IMG/VR virus record: IMGVR_UViG_3300037193_001295
Span: 1 to 37,320 of that record
Reading direction: 5' to 3' (one strand)
Origin: a virus
Length of the DNA stretch: 37,320 bases
The notes below the pieces were generated by a model that saw only the letters and a program-made list of their open reading frames with translations, did not search any database and was not told the DNA's origin. Below, piece by piece: positions 29,034 through 36,084 of this stretch. Both the position numbers and the translations under genes were made by a program. Each line of letters opens with the position of its first letter. Positions within the stretch are counted from its first letter, which is position 1.

Positions 29034-30773
29034 TTAGACGACGCTGAGGCCGTCGTCTTCGTATGCGGATCGGCGGGGCGGTACCGCGTGGCTGGCCCGA
29101 GCGACCGCCATGATCAGCGCGACGACGGCGTCGATCTTCTCGCCAGCGCTGGCCTTGTCGGGCTTCACGTTGCCCGCGGGGTCCATCGCGACGGCGAGGT
29201 TGTCGATCTGCCATCGGACGCAGGGGTTACCGCCGTGCCGGGTGATCGGGTGCTCGGGTGTGCCTTCCAGGACGAGCCGCTGTAGCTCCTTGGTCGGGCC
29301 GCTCATCGAGGCGTAGCCCTGGCGCATGCTGACCATGGGGGCGCCGTCGTTCGTCAGGTCCGTGACGAGCGAGAGGGCGTTCCACGGGTCGTAGGCGATC
29401 TCGGCGACCTCGAACTCGTCCATGTCGCGGATGATCTGGGCGCGGATGAAGTCGTAGTCGGTGACGTTGCCCGGCGTGGTGATCAGCCAGCCCTCGCGCT
29501 CCCACACGGTCGCGGCACCGGCGGTGCGCCGGTCGAGGTTGCGCAGGTTCGCCTCCGGCGTCCAGATCCGCCAGAGCAGATCCAAACCTCCGCGCTCGTC
29601 GTCGGGCAGCGCCCAGCACAACGCGGTCAGGTCGCTGGTGGAGGCGAGGTCCAGACCGCCGTAGGCGCGGCGCCCGTGTAGCTCGTGCTCGACGACGATC
29701 CCGGCGTTGGCGTCCCACGGCGCCAGCTCGATGAACTTCGTTTCCTGCTTCGTGCGGATGCCGAGATGCAGCCTCAAGTACTTCGCCAGGTCCGCCGGTG
29801 ACTGCTTCGCCTCCTCGGCGGCCTTGCGCAGGTACCGGCGCGTCGGGGAGATCCCGAAGCCCGGGTTGGCCTTGCGCTGCGTGGCCTCCGAGTACGGGTC
29901 GTCCTCGCGGGTCGCGCACCACACGACGCCGTAGGTGGTCTCGTCGGTCAGCGCGCCGCGGGCGAGTTGCTCGACCCGCATCCGCTTCCGGTCGTAGATC
30001 GTGTGCCGCTTCCCGGAGTCCGCGGTCGTGATGATCACGACGAGGGGCTGTCGGCGGGACCCGGTGCCGGTCTCGATCGTCTCGACGAGATCGGGTGTCT
30101 TGTGCACGTGCAGCTCGTCGACGATGGCGCCGTGGATGTTCGCCCCGTGCTGGGCGTCGGCCACGCTGGAGACGACCTCGATGTAGCTGCCCGAGCGCGG
30201 GTGGATCACGCGCTTCATGACGGTCTTGACGTGCGGCTGGAGCGCGGGCGAGCGCTCGGCGAGTTGCTTGATCGGGTTGAACACGAACCCTGCTTGCTTC
30301 TCGCTGGTGGCCGCGGTGACCACCTGGGCGCCCGCCTCCCCGTCGGCGCAGGCGAGGTACATCGCGATCCCGCCCGAGAGCGTGGACTTCCCGTTCTTGC
30401 GCGGGACGTCCACGTACAGGCTGGTGATGATCCGGCAGTAGTCCTCGGCGTCGTCGTCCCAGCGCACCCACCCGAAGACCGGGGCGAGCACGTAGGCGAC
30501 CTGCCACGGGTCCGGGGTGAGTGGGCGGCCCGCCCACTGGCCCTGTGTGTGGCGCAGGAGCTTGAACGCTTTGATCACCCGGTCGACCCGGTGCGCGTCG
30601 AACCGTGCCCCCGGCACGTCCCGCGGTTCCGGCGTCTTGATCGCTGGTGGGCAGTCGGGCAGCGCGATGCCCCGGCTCACCAGGTACCAGGCGACCTCCG
30701 GTGAGAGCCGCAGACGCTCCAGCTCCGCGGCGTCGGGCAGCTCAGGAGCCGGTACCGGCGAACGGGTTGTCAT
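29034..30773 (-). CDS. terL: Terminase large subunit
   Basis: 579 residues, the motor and nuclease for DNA packaging. Walker A is VPRKNGKST (residues 123-131), Walker B is GAIVDE with Asp219-Glu220. The RNase H-like nuclease has candidate metal-binding acids Asp375 (GGLDLAS), Asp462 (AYDPWNA) and Asp548 (EKIDAVVALIMA). The start lies 32 nt inside the terS gene, so the two are coupled. Length and motifs are normal for the family. Confidence 0.95.
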   Translation of the reverse strand: MTTRSPVPAPELPDAAELERLRLSPEVAWYLVSRGIALPDCPPAIKTPEPRDVPGARFDAHRVDRVIKAFKLLRHTQGQWAGRPLTPDPWQVAYVLAPVFGWVRWDDDAEDYCRIITSLYVDVPRKNGKSTLSGGIAMYLACADGEAGAQVVTAATSEKQAGFVFNPIKQLAERSPALQPHVKTVMKRVIHPRSGSYIEVVSSVADAQHGANIHGAIVDELHVHKTPDLVETIETGTGSRRQPLVVIITTADSGKRHTIYDRKRMRVEQLARGALTDETTYGVVWCATREDDPYSEATQRKANPGFGISPTRRYLRKAAEEAKQSPADLAKYLRLHLGIRTKQETKFIELAPWDANAGIVVEHELHGRRAYGGLDLASTSDLTALCWALPDDERGGLDLLWRIWTPEANLRNLDRRTAGAATVWEREGWLITTPGNVTDYDFIRAQIIRDMDEFEVAEIAYDPWNALSLVTDLTNDGAPMVSMRQGYASMSGPTKELQRLVLEGTPEHPITRHGGNPCVRWQIDNLAVAMDPAGNVKPDKASAGEKIDAVVALIMAVARASHAVPPRRSAYEDDGLSVV

Positions 30774-31209
30774 CGACGCCCCCGCTGGCGTCGGCGGCCC
30801 GGATCGAGCTGCGCGCGCTCGGGGTCAGGCCGAACTCCTGCGCGAACGAGCGGATCGTGTTCGCGGCGTCCCGCTGGATCTGGAGCGCAGGGTTGCGCAC
30901 CAGGTTGCCGTGGATGCCCTTCACCAGCACCGAGGAGCGCTTGAGCACCTCGCAGGCGCGCCGGTGCGTCACCACGGCCTCGCAGTAGCAACGCAGGGCA
31001 TCCGAGTCCGACGGGAACGCGAGGTTCATCGCCTCCAGCTCGCGCACCACGCGGCGCCACACGGCGAGCACCTCGGGGCCGGCGTCGGCGGGCTCGACCA
31101 TCTCCGCGGGGCGCGGCTGCGGCTCGTCGTTGTTGATCCGGTCCTGGTGCCGCTCGCCCGAGAGGAGCTTGAGCACGGTCGGGCGTTGCGCGGGGCCTCG
31201 CTTACCCAC
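30742..31209 (-). CDS. terS: Terminase small subunit, P27 family
   Basis: 155 residues, beginning with the P27-type GKRGPAQRPTVLKLLSGERH, which binds the packaging site, and with helices rich in Arg (AVWRRVVRELEAMNLAF, CEAVVTHRRACEVL). GTG at 31209 with AGGAG six bases upstream. The start overlaps the end of folE by 8 nt and the stop overlaps terL, tying packaging to the modification operon. Confidence 0.9.
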   Translation of the reverse strand: MGKRGPAQRPTVLKLLSGERHQDRINNDEPQPRPAEMVEPADAGPEVLAVWRRVVRELEAMNLAFPSDSDALRCYCEAVVTHRRACEVLKRSSVLVKGIHGNLVRNPALQIQRDAANTIRSFAQEFGLTPSARSSIRAADASGGVDDNPFAGTGS

Positions 31210-31783
31210 GGCGGTCTCCTCTCCGGTGCTCTGCCAGCACGGTCTGAACGTTCGGGTCCTCGGGGGTCAGCTCCCACGCGCCGGTGAGCGCGACCGTGGT
31301 CGTCACGACCTCGTCCTGCTCTACCCCGCGCAGGCTGATGCACCCGTGCTCGGCGGTGATCACGCAGGCGGCGCCGACCGGGCGGAGGATCTCCTGCACG
31401 GTGCTGGCGGTCTGCCAGCCGAGCCGCTCCTGGACCTGGAGGCGGGCGGCGTAGTCGCCCAGCACGCGGGCCAGCTTGGACAGACCGACGATCTTCTCGC
31501 CGGGGAACGGCCGGTACGCGACCGTCGCCCACCCCGTGATCGGCAGGAGGTGGTGGGCGCACGTCGAGCGCACCCTGATCCCCGACAGCACCACCAGGCC
31601 CGGATTCGGAGGGGCGGTGAAGGTGCGCTCGAGGTGCCGTGCCGGGTCGAGGTCGTACCCGGCGAGCGCGGCGGTCCAGGCGCGGGCGACGCGGTCCGGG
31701 GTGTTGGCGGTGTGGTCGCCCTCGTCGACGCCCAGCGCGGTCAGGAGGTCTCGGACCGCCGTGGCGGCCTTCTCGACGTCCAT
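31202..31783 (-). CDS. folE: GTP cyclohydrolase I
   Basis: FolE opens GTP to dihydroneopterin triphosphate, the first step of both folate and 7-deazaguanine synthesis. 193 residues with the zinc ligands Cys75, His78 (RSTCAHHLLPI) and Cys148 (TAEHGC), and the motifs KIVGLSKLARVL and RLQVQERLGWQTA of the active site. ATG at 31783 overlaps the queE stop (TGATG) and AAGGGG lies eight bases upstream. Its neighbours show that the role is preQ0 rather than folate. The stop overlaps terS. Confidence 0.95.
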   Translation of the reverse strand: MDVEKAATAVRDLLTALGVDEGDHTANTPDRVARAWTAALAGYDLDPARHLERTFTAPPNPGLVVLSGIRVRSTCAHHLLPITGWATVAYRPFPGEKIVGLSKLARVLGDYAARLQVQERLGWQTASTVQEILRPVGAACVITAEHGCISLRGVEQDEVVTTTVALTGAWELTPEDPNVQTVLAEHRRGDRRG

Positions 31784-32538
31784 CAGCGGCCCCTTCCGTC
31801 GCCCCACGCCAGGACGTGCAGGCGGTGCGTGGCGTTGACGCCGTGGTGGGCTGCCGCGTCGGCGATCTCGGGCCAGATCAGGGCGAGGTCGTCGGCGGTG
31901 GTGCCCTCCGGCATCACGTACGTGCGCTCCAGCGGGATGCGCATCTGGTCGGCCAGCTCGATGGCGCGTTCGACGTCGCCCGCGTCGCGGCAGACGACCT
32001 TGAGGTGGACCTGCGGCCAGCTCTTGAGCGCCGGTGCCGGGGTCGGGTCCTGGTGCCCGCGGTGTGGACCGGCGTGCGGGAGCTTCGGCGAGACGATGAT
32101 CGCCCGGGAGTACGCCAGGGTGGTGGGCGAGGGATTGATGGTCCCGTTCGTCTCGATGTGCACCGGTAGGTCGTTCAGGACGAGGATCTTCAGGAGCCGC
32201 TCGAACGCGGGGCGGTCCTGGTGCAGGAGCGGCTCGCCGCCGGTGATGACCACGATCCCCGCGCGGTGCTCGACCAACTCCCCGGCGAGGCTGTCCGCGG
32301 TCCGGTGGGTGGTCTCGGCGCGCAGGTTGTACCGGCTCGCGTCCCAGGTGTAGGCACTGTCGCACCAGGAGCACGAGAGGTTGCACCCCATGAGCCGGAC
32401 GAAGCTGGCGGGGCGGCCGGCGGCCGGTCCCTCGCCTTGGATGGTGCGGTGGAACACCTCGGAGATCGGGAGGGTGTCGGTGATCTCCGGTGGGGTGCTC
32501 TCGCGGCGAGCCGCCTCGGCCTGGTGGGGGGCGCTCAC
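31783..32538 (-). CDS. queE: 7-carboxy-7-deazaguanine synthase
   Basis: A radical-SAM enzyme that contracts 6-carboxytetrahydropterin to 7-carboxy-7-deazaguanine. 251 residues with the Cx3Cx2C cluster site typical of the family: Cys52, Cys56, Cys59 (RLMGCNLSCSWCD), preceded by TIQGEGPAAGRPASFVR, which is characteristic of QueE, and ITGGEPLLH at 98-106 (the SAM-binding GGE). GTG start overlaps the queD stop (GTGA). Full length, no missing residues. Confidence 0.95.
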   Translation of the reverse strand: MSAPHQAEAARRESTPPEITDTLPISEVFHRTIQGEGPAAGRPASFVRLMGCNLSCSWCDSAYTWDASRYNLRAETTHRTADSLAGELVEHRAGIVVITGGEPLLHQDRPAFERLLKILVLNDLPVHIETNGTINPSPTTLAYSRAIIVSPKLPHAGPHRGHQDPTPAPALKSWPQVHLKVVCRDAGDVERAIELADQMRIPLERTYVMPEGTTADDLALIWPEIADAAAHHGVNATHRLHVLAWGDGRGR

Positions 32539-32954
32539 AGCGGCACGATCCGGGCGCTCGCGCTGTTGACGTGGGTCTCGTGGACGTCGACCCGTGCGGC
32601 GATCGGCCCGAACTCGCCCTGTGCCCAGCCGAGGACCCATCGGGCGATGTTCTCCGTGGTCGGATCGCCGTCGCACACGTACGTGCCGGGCAGGTCGAGA
32701 TCGCACAGCCGGTCCGACGCGTTGAGCAGGAGGCGATGGTCGTAGCTGCGGTCCAGGTGCTCGCGGAAGGCGCGCTTCACCTGCCCGAAGTCCAGGCCGT
32801 TGGACAGCCCCCGCTCGTCGGGGCCGCCGGTGATCTCCAGCTCGACCCACATCGAGTGCCCGTGGATGTTCTCGCACTTGCCGGGCAGCAGGGACAGCCG
32901 GTGGGCGACTTCGATGTTGTGCCGGACCCGGATCGACCCGCCGGTGATCTTCAC
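32535..32954 (-). CDS. queD: 6-carboxytetrahydropterin synthase
   Basis: QueD converts dihydroneopterin triphosphate to 6-carboxytetrahydropterin. 139 residues with zinc ligands His18 (EVAHRLS), His31 and His33 (HGHS), catalytic Cys27 (GKCENIHGH), Asp72-His73 (SYDHRLLLN), and the TTENIARW and Glu126 (VHETH) elements of the family. GTG start overlaps the queC stop (GTGA). Confidence 0.94.
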   Translation of the reverse strand: MKITGGSIRVRHNIEVAHRLSLLPGKCENIHGHSMWVELEITGGPDERGLSNGLDFGQVKRAFREHLDRSYDHRLLLNASDRLCDLDLPGTYVCDGDPTTENIARWVLGWAQGEFGPIAARVDVHETHVNSASARIVPL

Positions 32955-33613
32955 GCGTCGGTCCGGTACGGGGTCGGGTCGGTGACGCCTGCGTCGCGCA
33001 TCGCCTCGATCCGCTCGACGCATGTCCCGCACTCGCCGCAGTGGACGTCGTTGCCCTCGTAGCACGACCACGTGAGCTGGATCGGCACGCCGAGCTCGTC
33101 GGCGTGGCGGGCGATGTCGGTCTTCGTCCAGTGGACGAACGGGGCCGCGATCATCGCGTGGCCGTCGGTGGCGGCGATGACCGTCTGGCTTGCCAGCTCG
33201 ATGAACTCCGGGCGGCAGTCCGGGTAGATCGGGTGGTCGCCTGCGTGCACGGCGGTGAGCACCTGGTCGCAGCCGAAGGAGATCGCGACCCCGCACGCCG
33301 CCATGAGCAGGGTGGCGTTGCGGTTGGGGACGATGGTCGCCTTCATGGACTCGTCCGCGTAGTGCCCGTGCGGCACCTCGACGGAGCGGTCGGTGAGCGC
33401 GGAGCCGGTGAGCAGGCGCCCCCACCCGCGCAAGTCCAGGATCTCGTGCTGGATCGCGTAGAACTCGGCGATGTCGAGCGCGGCGGACATCTCCCGGATG
33501 TGGCGCTGGCCGTAGTCGACCGAGAGCGCGACCTTCGCGGTACTGGCGGCGACGCGGTCGGCGAGCAGCGTGGTCGAGTCCAGGCCGCCGGAGAGCAGGA
33601 CGAGATCAGGCAT
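32951..33613 (-). CDS. queC: 7-cyano-7-deazaguanine (preQ0) synthase
   Basis: QueC uses ATP and ammonia to turn 7-carboxy-7-deazaguanine into preQ0. 220 residues with the pyrophosphatase loop SGGLDST (8-14), DYGQRH, VPNRNATLL and the C-terminal zinc site Cys184, Cys192, Cys195, Cys198 (HCGECGTC). ATG at 33613 has GAGGAA upstream and overlaps the dpdA gene by 8 nt. No amidotransferase domain of the Gat-QueC type is attached. Ends PTPY..., as usual for the family. Confidence 0.95.
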   Translation of the reverse strand: MPDLVLLSGGLDSTTLLADRVAASTAKVALSVDYGQRHIREMSAALDIAEFYAIQHEILDLRGWGRLLTGSALTDRSVEVPHGHYADESMKATIVPNRNATLLMAACGVAISFGCDQVLTAVHAGDHPIYPDCRPEFIELASQTVIAATDGHAMIAAPFVHWTKTDIARHADELGVPIQLTWSCYEGNDVHCGECGTCVERIEAMRDAGVTDPTPYRTDA

Positions 33614-34655
33614 GGGCGTGTTCCTCGGGTGTGGTTTCGGGTGCGGTGGCGCGGCACCGGTGGTGGGCGCTGTAGACGCGCCACACGGACGGCACGCTCT
33701 GCCCGGTGTGGAGAGCACGGTCCAGCTCCGCAATGGGCTCTACGCCGAAGCTGGGCGTGATTGCCGCGTACAGGTGCGGGCCGTGCAGCCGCGCGTCGAG
33801 CTGTGAGAGCGCCGGTAGGTCCGTGGTCGTGGTCGCGTTGAAGTAGTGCGGGCCGGGGTCGGTGGCGCCGTGGGCGATCCCGGGGTGCGGGGCCGGTACG
33901 ACGGCGCGGCGCTTGAGCCACTCGTCGGCGACGGCGAACGCGAGGCCCATGGACTGGATCAGCGCGGCCCGCCCGGAGCTGGCCCCGGGGAGCCGGCCGG
34001 CGCGCACCAGCGGGCCGAGGTCGATCCCGTGGCCGCGGATGAGCTTCGCGTCGCGCAGCATCTTCGCCCGGTCCGCTGGCTTGTTCGGGTAGACGGCGAC
34101 GACGTCCTTGCCGTTGAAGTAGATGACCTTCCCGAACTGGAAGGCGCCCGACACGGTCGAGGAGTCCGAGCTGTAGGGCATGGCGTCGCGCAGCACCGCC
34201 ACCGAGCCGATGCCGAGCGCGTGGATTCCGCCGCCCTGGTCCTGGGCGCGGCGCTGGAGCATCTTCACGCGGGCTTTCTGAGCCGGGACCGGGAGACCGA
34301 CCAGGCCGCCGACGCACACGTAGCCGTTCTCCTGGACCATCGCGTCGAACTCGCGCAGCTTGTCGCCGCGGGTGAAGACCGGCATGACCGGCAGGCCCTT
34401 TGCGTGGAGTTTGCGCGTGTTCTTCGCGGTTTCCCGGCCGTTGCCGATGACGTCGAGGGTGACCGCGTGGTCCCAGCAGCCCCGCCAGGTCTCCAGGTAC
34501 TCGGCGTACGCGTCGAGGGAGATCGGGCGGCCCTTGGACCAGGCGGTGAACGCGCCGGAGTCGATGAGCAGGCGCCCGCAGACGAGCCGGTTCCGGACCT
34601 GCCGGAGGTTCGTGTCGGCGTGGAAGGCGTAGCTCAGCAGGAGGTTGACCGACAT
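33606..34655 (-). CDS. dpdA: DpdA-like DNA 7-deazaguanine transglycosylase
   Basis: 349 residues. DpdA proteins are relatives of tRNA-guanine transglycosylase that swap guanine in DNA for a 7-deazaguanine. Visible TGT-like features are IDSGAF (Asp32), TLDVIGN (Asp68), CVGGLVG (114-120), HALGIG (145-150) and PYSSDSST (Asp164 region), which match the DpdA pattern of DSGAF, GG-x-x-G, H-x-LG and S-x-DS; Asp32 and Asp164 are candidates for the catalytic pair. No typical four-Cys/His zinc site of bacterial TGT is obvious. ATG overlaps the parB stop (TGATG). Its place beside the preQ0 genes makes the function likely; the subfamily is not certain. Confidence 0.85.
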   Translation of the reverse strand: MSVNLLLSYAFHADTNLRQVRNRLVCGRLLIDSGAFTAWSKGRPISLDAYAEYLETWRGCWDHAVTLDVIGNGRETAKNTRKLHAKGLPVMPVFTRGDKLREFDAMVQENGYVCVGGLVGLPVPAQKARVKMLQRRAQDQGGGIHALGIGSVAVLRDAMPYSSDSSTVSGAFQFGKVIYFNGKDVVAVYPNKPADRAKMLRDAKLIRGHGIDLGPLVRAGRLPGASSGRAALIQSMGLAFAVADEWLKRRAVVPAPHPGIAHGATDPGPHYFNATTTTDLPALSQLDARLHGPHLYAAITPSFGVEPIAELDRALHTGQSVPSVWRVYSAHHRCRATAPETTPEEHAHA

Positions 34656-35239
34656 CAGTCGTCCAGCCCGATCCGGGAGAGCGCGTTCTCGACGCGCTCG
34701 CGGTCGTCGTGGCCGTCGAGCTGGCACCAGAGCGCGTGGACCTCGGGGGGTACCTGGCACTTGATCTGCGGCCAGCCCGCGCGGTCGGTGTCGGCGAGCA
34801 CGTCTTCGTCCTCGACCGGGTCGCCGCCCTGGCTCTCCAGCAGCGCGACGAGCGCGTCGAGATCGCCCGGGTCGTAGCCGGTGCCGTCGAGATCCGGGAG
34901 GTCGGTGAGCAACTCGGCGAGGATGCGTTCGTCGTAGCTGCCGAGATCGGCGGTGCGGTTGTCCGCGGCCACGATCCGGGCGCACTGGTCGTCGTCGACG
35001 TCCACCCAGACGACCGCGGCCTCGCCCATGCCCTCCTCGCGGGCCGCCATGAGGGTGTGGTTCCCGGCGAGCACCTCCCTCTCGCGCCCGGTGTGTGTGC
35101 CGCGGTTGACCACCAGGGGGCGGTACTGGCCGTTCACGCGCAGGGAGCGGGCGATGGCGTGCACGTCGCCCTGGCGGGGGTTGCGGTGGTACGTGCGCAG
35201 GTCTTTCACCGGCACGTACTCGAACTCCAGCTCGCTCAC
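34655..35239 (-). CDS. ParB-like protein
   Basis: 194 residues with the ParB/Srx N-terminal domain: VPVKDLRTYHRNPRQGD, HAIARSLRVNGQYRPLVVN, EVLAGNHTLMAAREEG and VDVDDDQCARIVAADNRTAD. The GNHT-type motif takes the place of the GERR/GxHR nucleotide-binding box. The C-terminal third is acidic. Phage ParB-like proteins have been described as nucleases or DNA-binding adaptors. Coupled to dpdA by TGATG and to its upstream gene by GTGA, it may help place DpdA on DNA or act on modified DNA; this is inference. Confidence 0.85.
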   Translation of the reverse strand: MSELEFEYVPVKDLRTYHRNPRQGDVHAIARSLRVNGQYRPLVVNRGTHTGREREVLAGNHTLMAAREEGMGEAAVVWVDVDDDQCARIVAADNRTADLGSYDERILAELLTDLPDLDGTGYDPGDLDALVALLESQGGDPVEDEDVLADTDRAGWPQIKCQVPPEVHALWCQLDGHDDRERVENALSRIGLDD

Positions 35240-35421
35240 TGCGGCACCGCCTCGGAGGCGTGCTCGGGGGCGCCGCGCAGGATCTTCGCGAGCATCTCCA
35301 GGCGGGTGGCCAGCTCGTCGCACAGGGCCTGCGGGTGCTCGCCGGAGACCTCGCCGAGGTTGAAGACGTGGCCGTCCACCCAGAGGCGGGCGCTGTGGCT
35401 GATCCGGACGGTCTGCGGCAT
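35236..35421 (-). CDS. Small protein heading the modification-packaging operon (61 aa)
   Basis: ATG at 35421 is preferred; a longer frame to a GTG at 35478 has no ribosome binding site and runs into the opposite gene. The product has a beta start (QTVRISHSARLWVDGHVFNL) and a helix (QALCDELATRLEMLAKILRG). No family recognised. The stop overlaps parB as GTGA. It is the first gene of the long leftward transcript, so a promoter should lie within 35422-35470, but I see no clear -35/-10 pair. Confidence 0.62.
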   Translation of the reverse strand: MPQTVRISHSARLWVDGHVFNLGEVSGEHPQALCDELATRLEMLAKILRGAPEHASEAVPQ

Positions 35422-35468
35422 GGGCTCGGGTAACCCTTCGGGGTGACGTTGCGTAGTTGTGCGGCGAC

Positions 35469-35777
35469 GTGCCGTCACTAGGCAGGCGTGGGCGCGTTGT
35501 GCTGGCCGTGCGGCGGGGGCTACGGGCGCGGAAGCGCAGGCTCGACGACCTGCGCGCGCAGGTGTTCGAGATCGGCATCGACGACCAGGCGCGGGACACG
35601 CGCGTGCTCGTCTACCTGACGGTCAGAGCGCGCCAACCCTGGGCCGCGATCGCCCTACACGACGTGTGCCGGATCTTCACCGGCGACGACGGCGCCCAGC
35701 TCTGGCGCCACCACCTGGACCGGCTCGGCCTCACAGACGCGCACCGCCGCCCCTCCTGTCGGCTGGTGCGCCCCTGA
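35469..35777 (+). CDS. Hypothetical protein (102 aa), divergent from modification operon
   Basis: Third positions are strongly G/C, so this rightward frame looks coding. The start is uncertain: GTG at 35469, TTG at 35457 or GTG at 35499. The N-terminus is Arg-rich, the middle (QVFEIGIDDQARDTRVLVYL) alpha/beta, and the C-terminus (QLWRHHLDRLGLTDAHRR) helical and basic, so nucleic-acid binding is possible. No family recognised. Its start lies only about 50 bp from the divergent operon, so it could regulate that operon. Confidence 0.58.
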   Translation: MPSLGRRGRVVLAVRRGLRARKRRLDDLRAQVFEIGIDDQARDTRVLVYLTVRARQPWAAIALHDVCRIFTGDDGAQLWRHHLDRLGLTDAHRRPSCRLVRP

Positions 35778-35832
35778 GGCGCCCGGTCTGGTCCGTCGGG
35801 CTGGGGAGCCCTACGGCGGGCCGGATCGGGCG

Positions 35833-35910
35833 CCGCGACACGCCGATAACCCCCGTATCGAGCTGCGGAAACGCCGCACCCGAAATGATCTACATCCGGG
35901 CGTGTCGCGG
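35833..35910. repeat. 12-bp inverted repeat enclosing three small hairpins
   Basis: CCGCGACACGCC (35833-35844) pairs perfectly with 35899-35910. The 54-nt interior can form CGATA/TATCG or GATA/TATC (35845-35859), GCGG/CCGC (35865-35877) and GAT/ATC (35887-35896). The outline is cloverleaf-like and 78 nt long, but there is no T-loop, D-loop or anticodon arrangement of a tRNA. Confidence 0.5.
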
Positions 35911-36005
35911 GGGAAGTTCGAGGACCGGCGAGGGTACGGGGCCCCGCGGCGACATCGCGTGCGCGCGCTCTCTCGCGAGAACCTTTCCCCGCGTCAGCGG
36001 GGCTC

Positions 36006-36034
36006 GCCGGTGGGGTGGTCTCCACCCCACCGGC
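36006..36034 (+). terminator. Intrinsic terminator of the rightward gene
   Basis: GCCGGTGGGGTGG (36006-36018) pairs perfectly over 13 bp with 36022-36034 around a 3-nt loop, followed by CCTTCATTCC. It lies downstream of the gene ending at 35777. Confidence 0.8.
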
Positions 36035-36042
36035 CCTTCATT

Positions 36043-36076
36043 CCGGGGGGGAGTCGCCACGGCGGCTCTCCCCCGG
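36043..36076 (-). terminator. Terminator-like hairpin of the leftward accessory genes
   Basis: CCGGGGGGGAG (36043-36053) pairs with CTCTCCCCCGG (36066-36076) over 11 bp with one G-T pair and a 12-nt loop. It directly follows the stop at 36085 of the leftward gene and faces the terminator at 36006-36034. Confidence 0.7.
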
Positions 36077-36084
36077 CTCCATGT

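Larger units (their letters stand above)
35778..36084. other. Gene-free stretch of 307 bp with dense inverted repeats
   Basis: No gene is supported on either strand between the convergent ends. From left to right it holds the 12-bp inverted repeat 35833-35910, a TCTCGCGAGA palindrome at 35971-35980, a CCCCGC/GCGGGG hairpin at 35987-36002, and two facing terminators. Such density could be an RNA element, a replication or packaging site, or simply transcription insulation. Confidence 0.6.

Noticed and set aside
26573-29047. Plus-strand frame of 824 codons opposite the portal gene
   Set aside because: Antisense to the portal-MuF gene, no recognisable domain, repetitive Arg/Val/Leu composition.
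31202-31783. FolE as a folate gene serving host-like metabolism
   Set aside because: The direct overlap with queE, queD and queC and the absence of other folate genes point to preQ0 synthesis.
34655-35239. ParB-like protein as a plasmid partition protein
   Set aside because: No ParA gene and no parS-like repeats are nearby, and the gene is coupled to dpdA, so a role in modification or packaging is more likely.
35833-35910. tRNA gene
   Set aside because: The length and cloverleaf outline fit, but there is no D-loop GG, no TTCGA-type T-loop and no anticodon arm of 5 bp.
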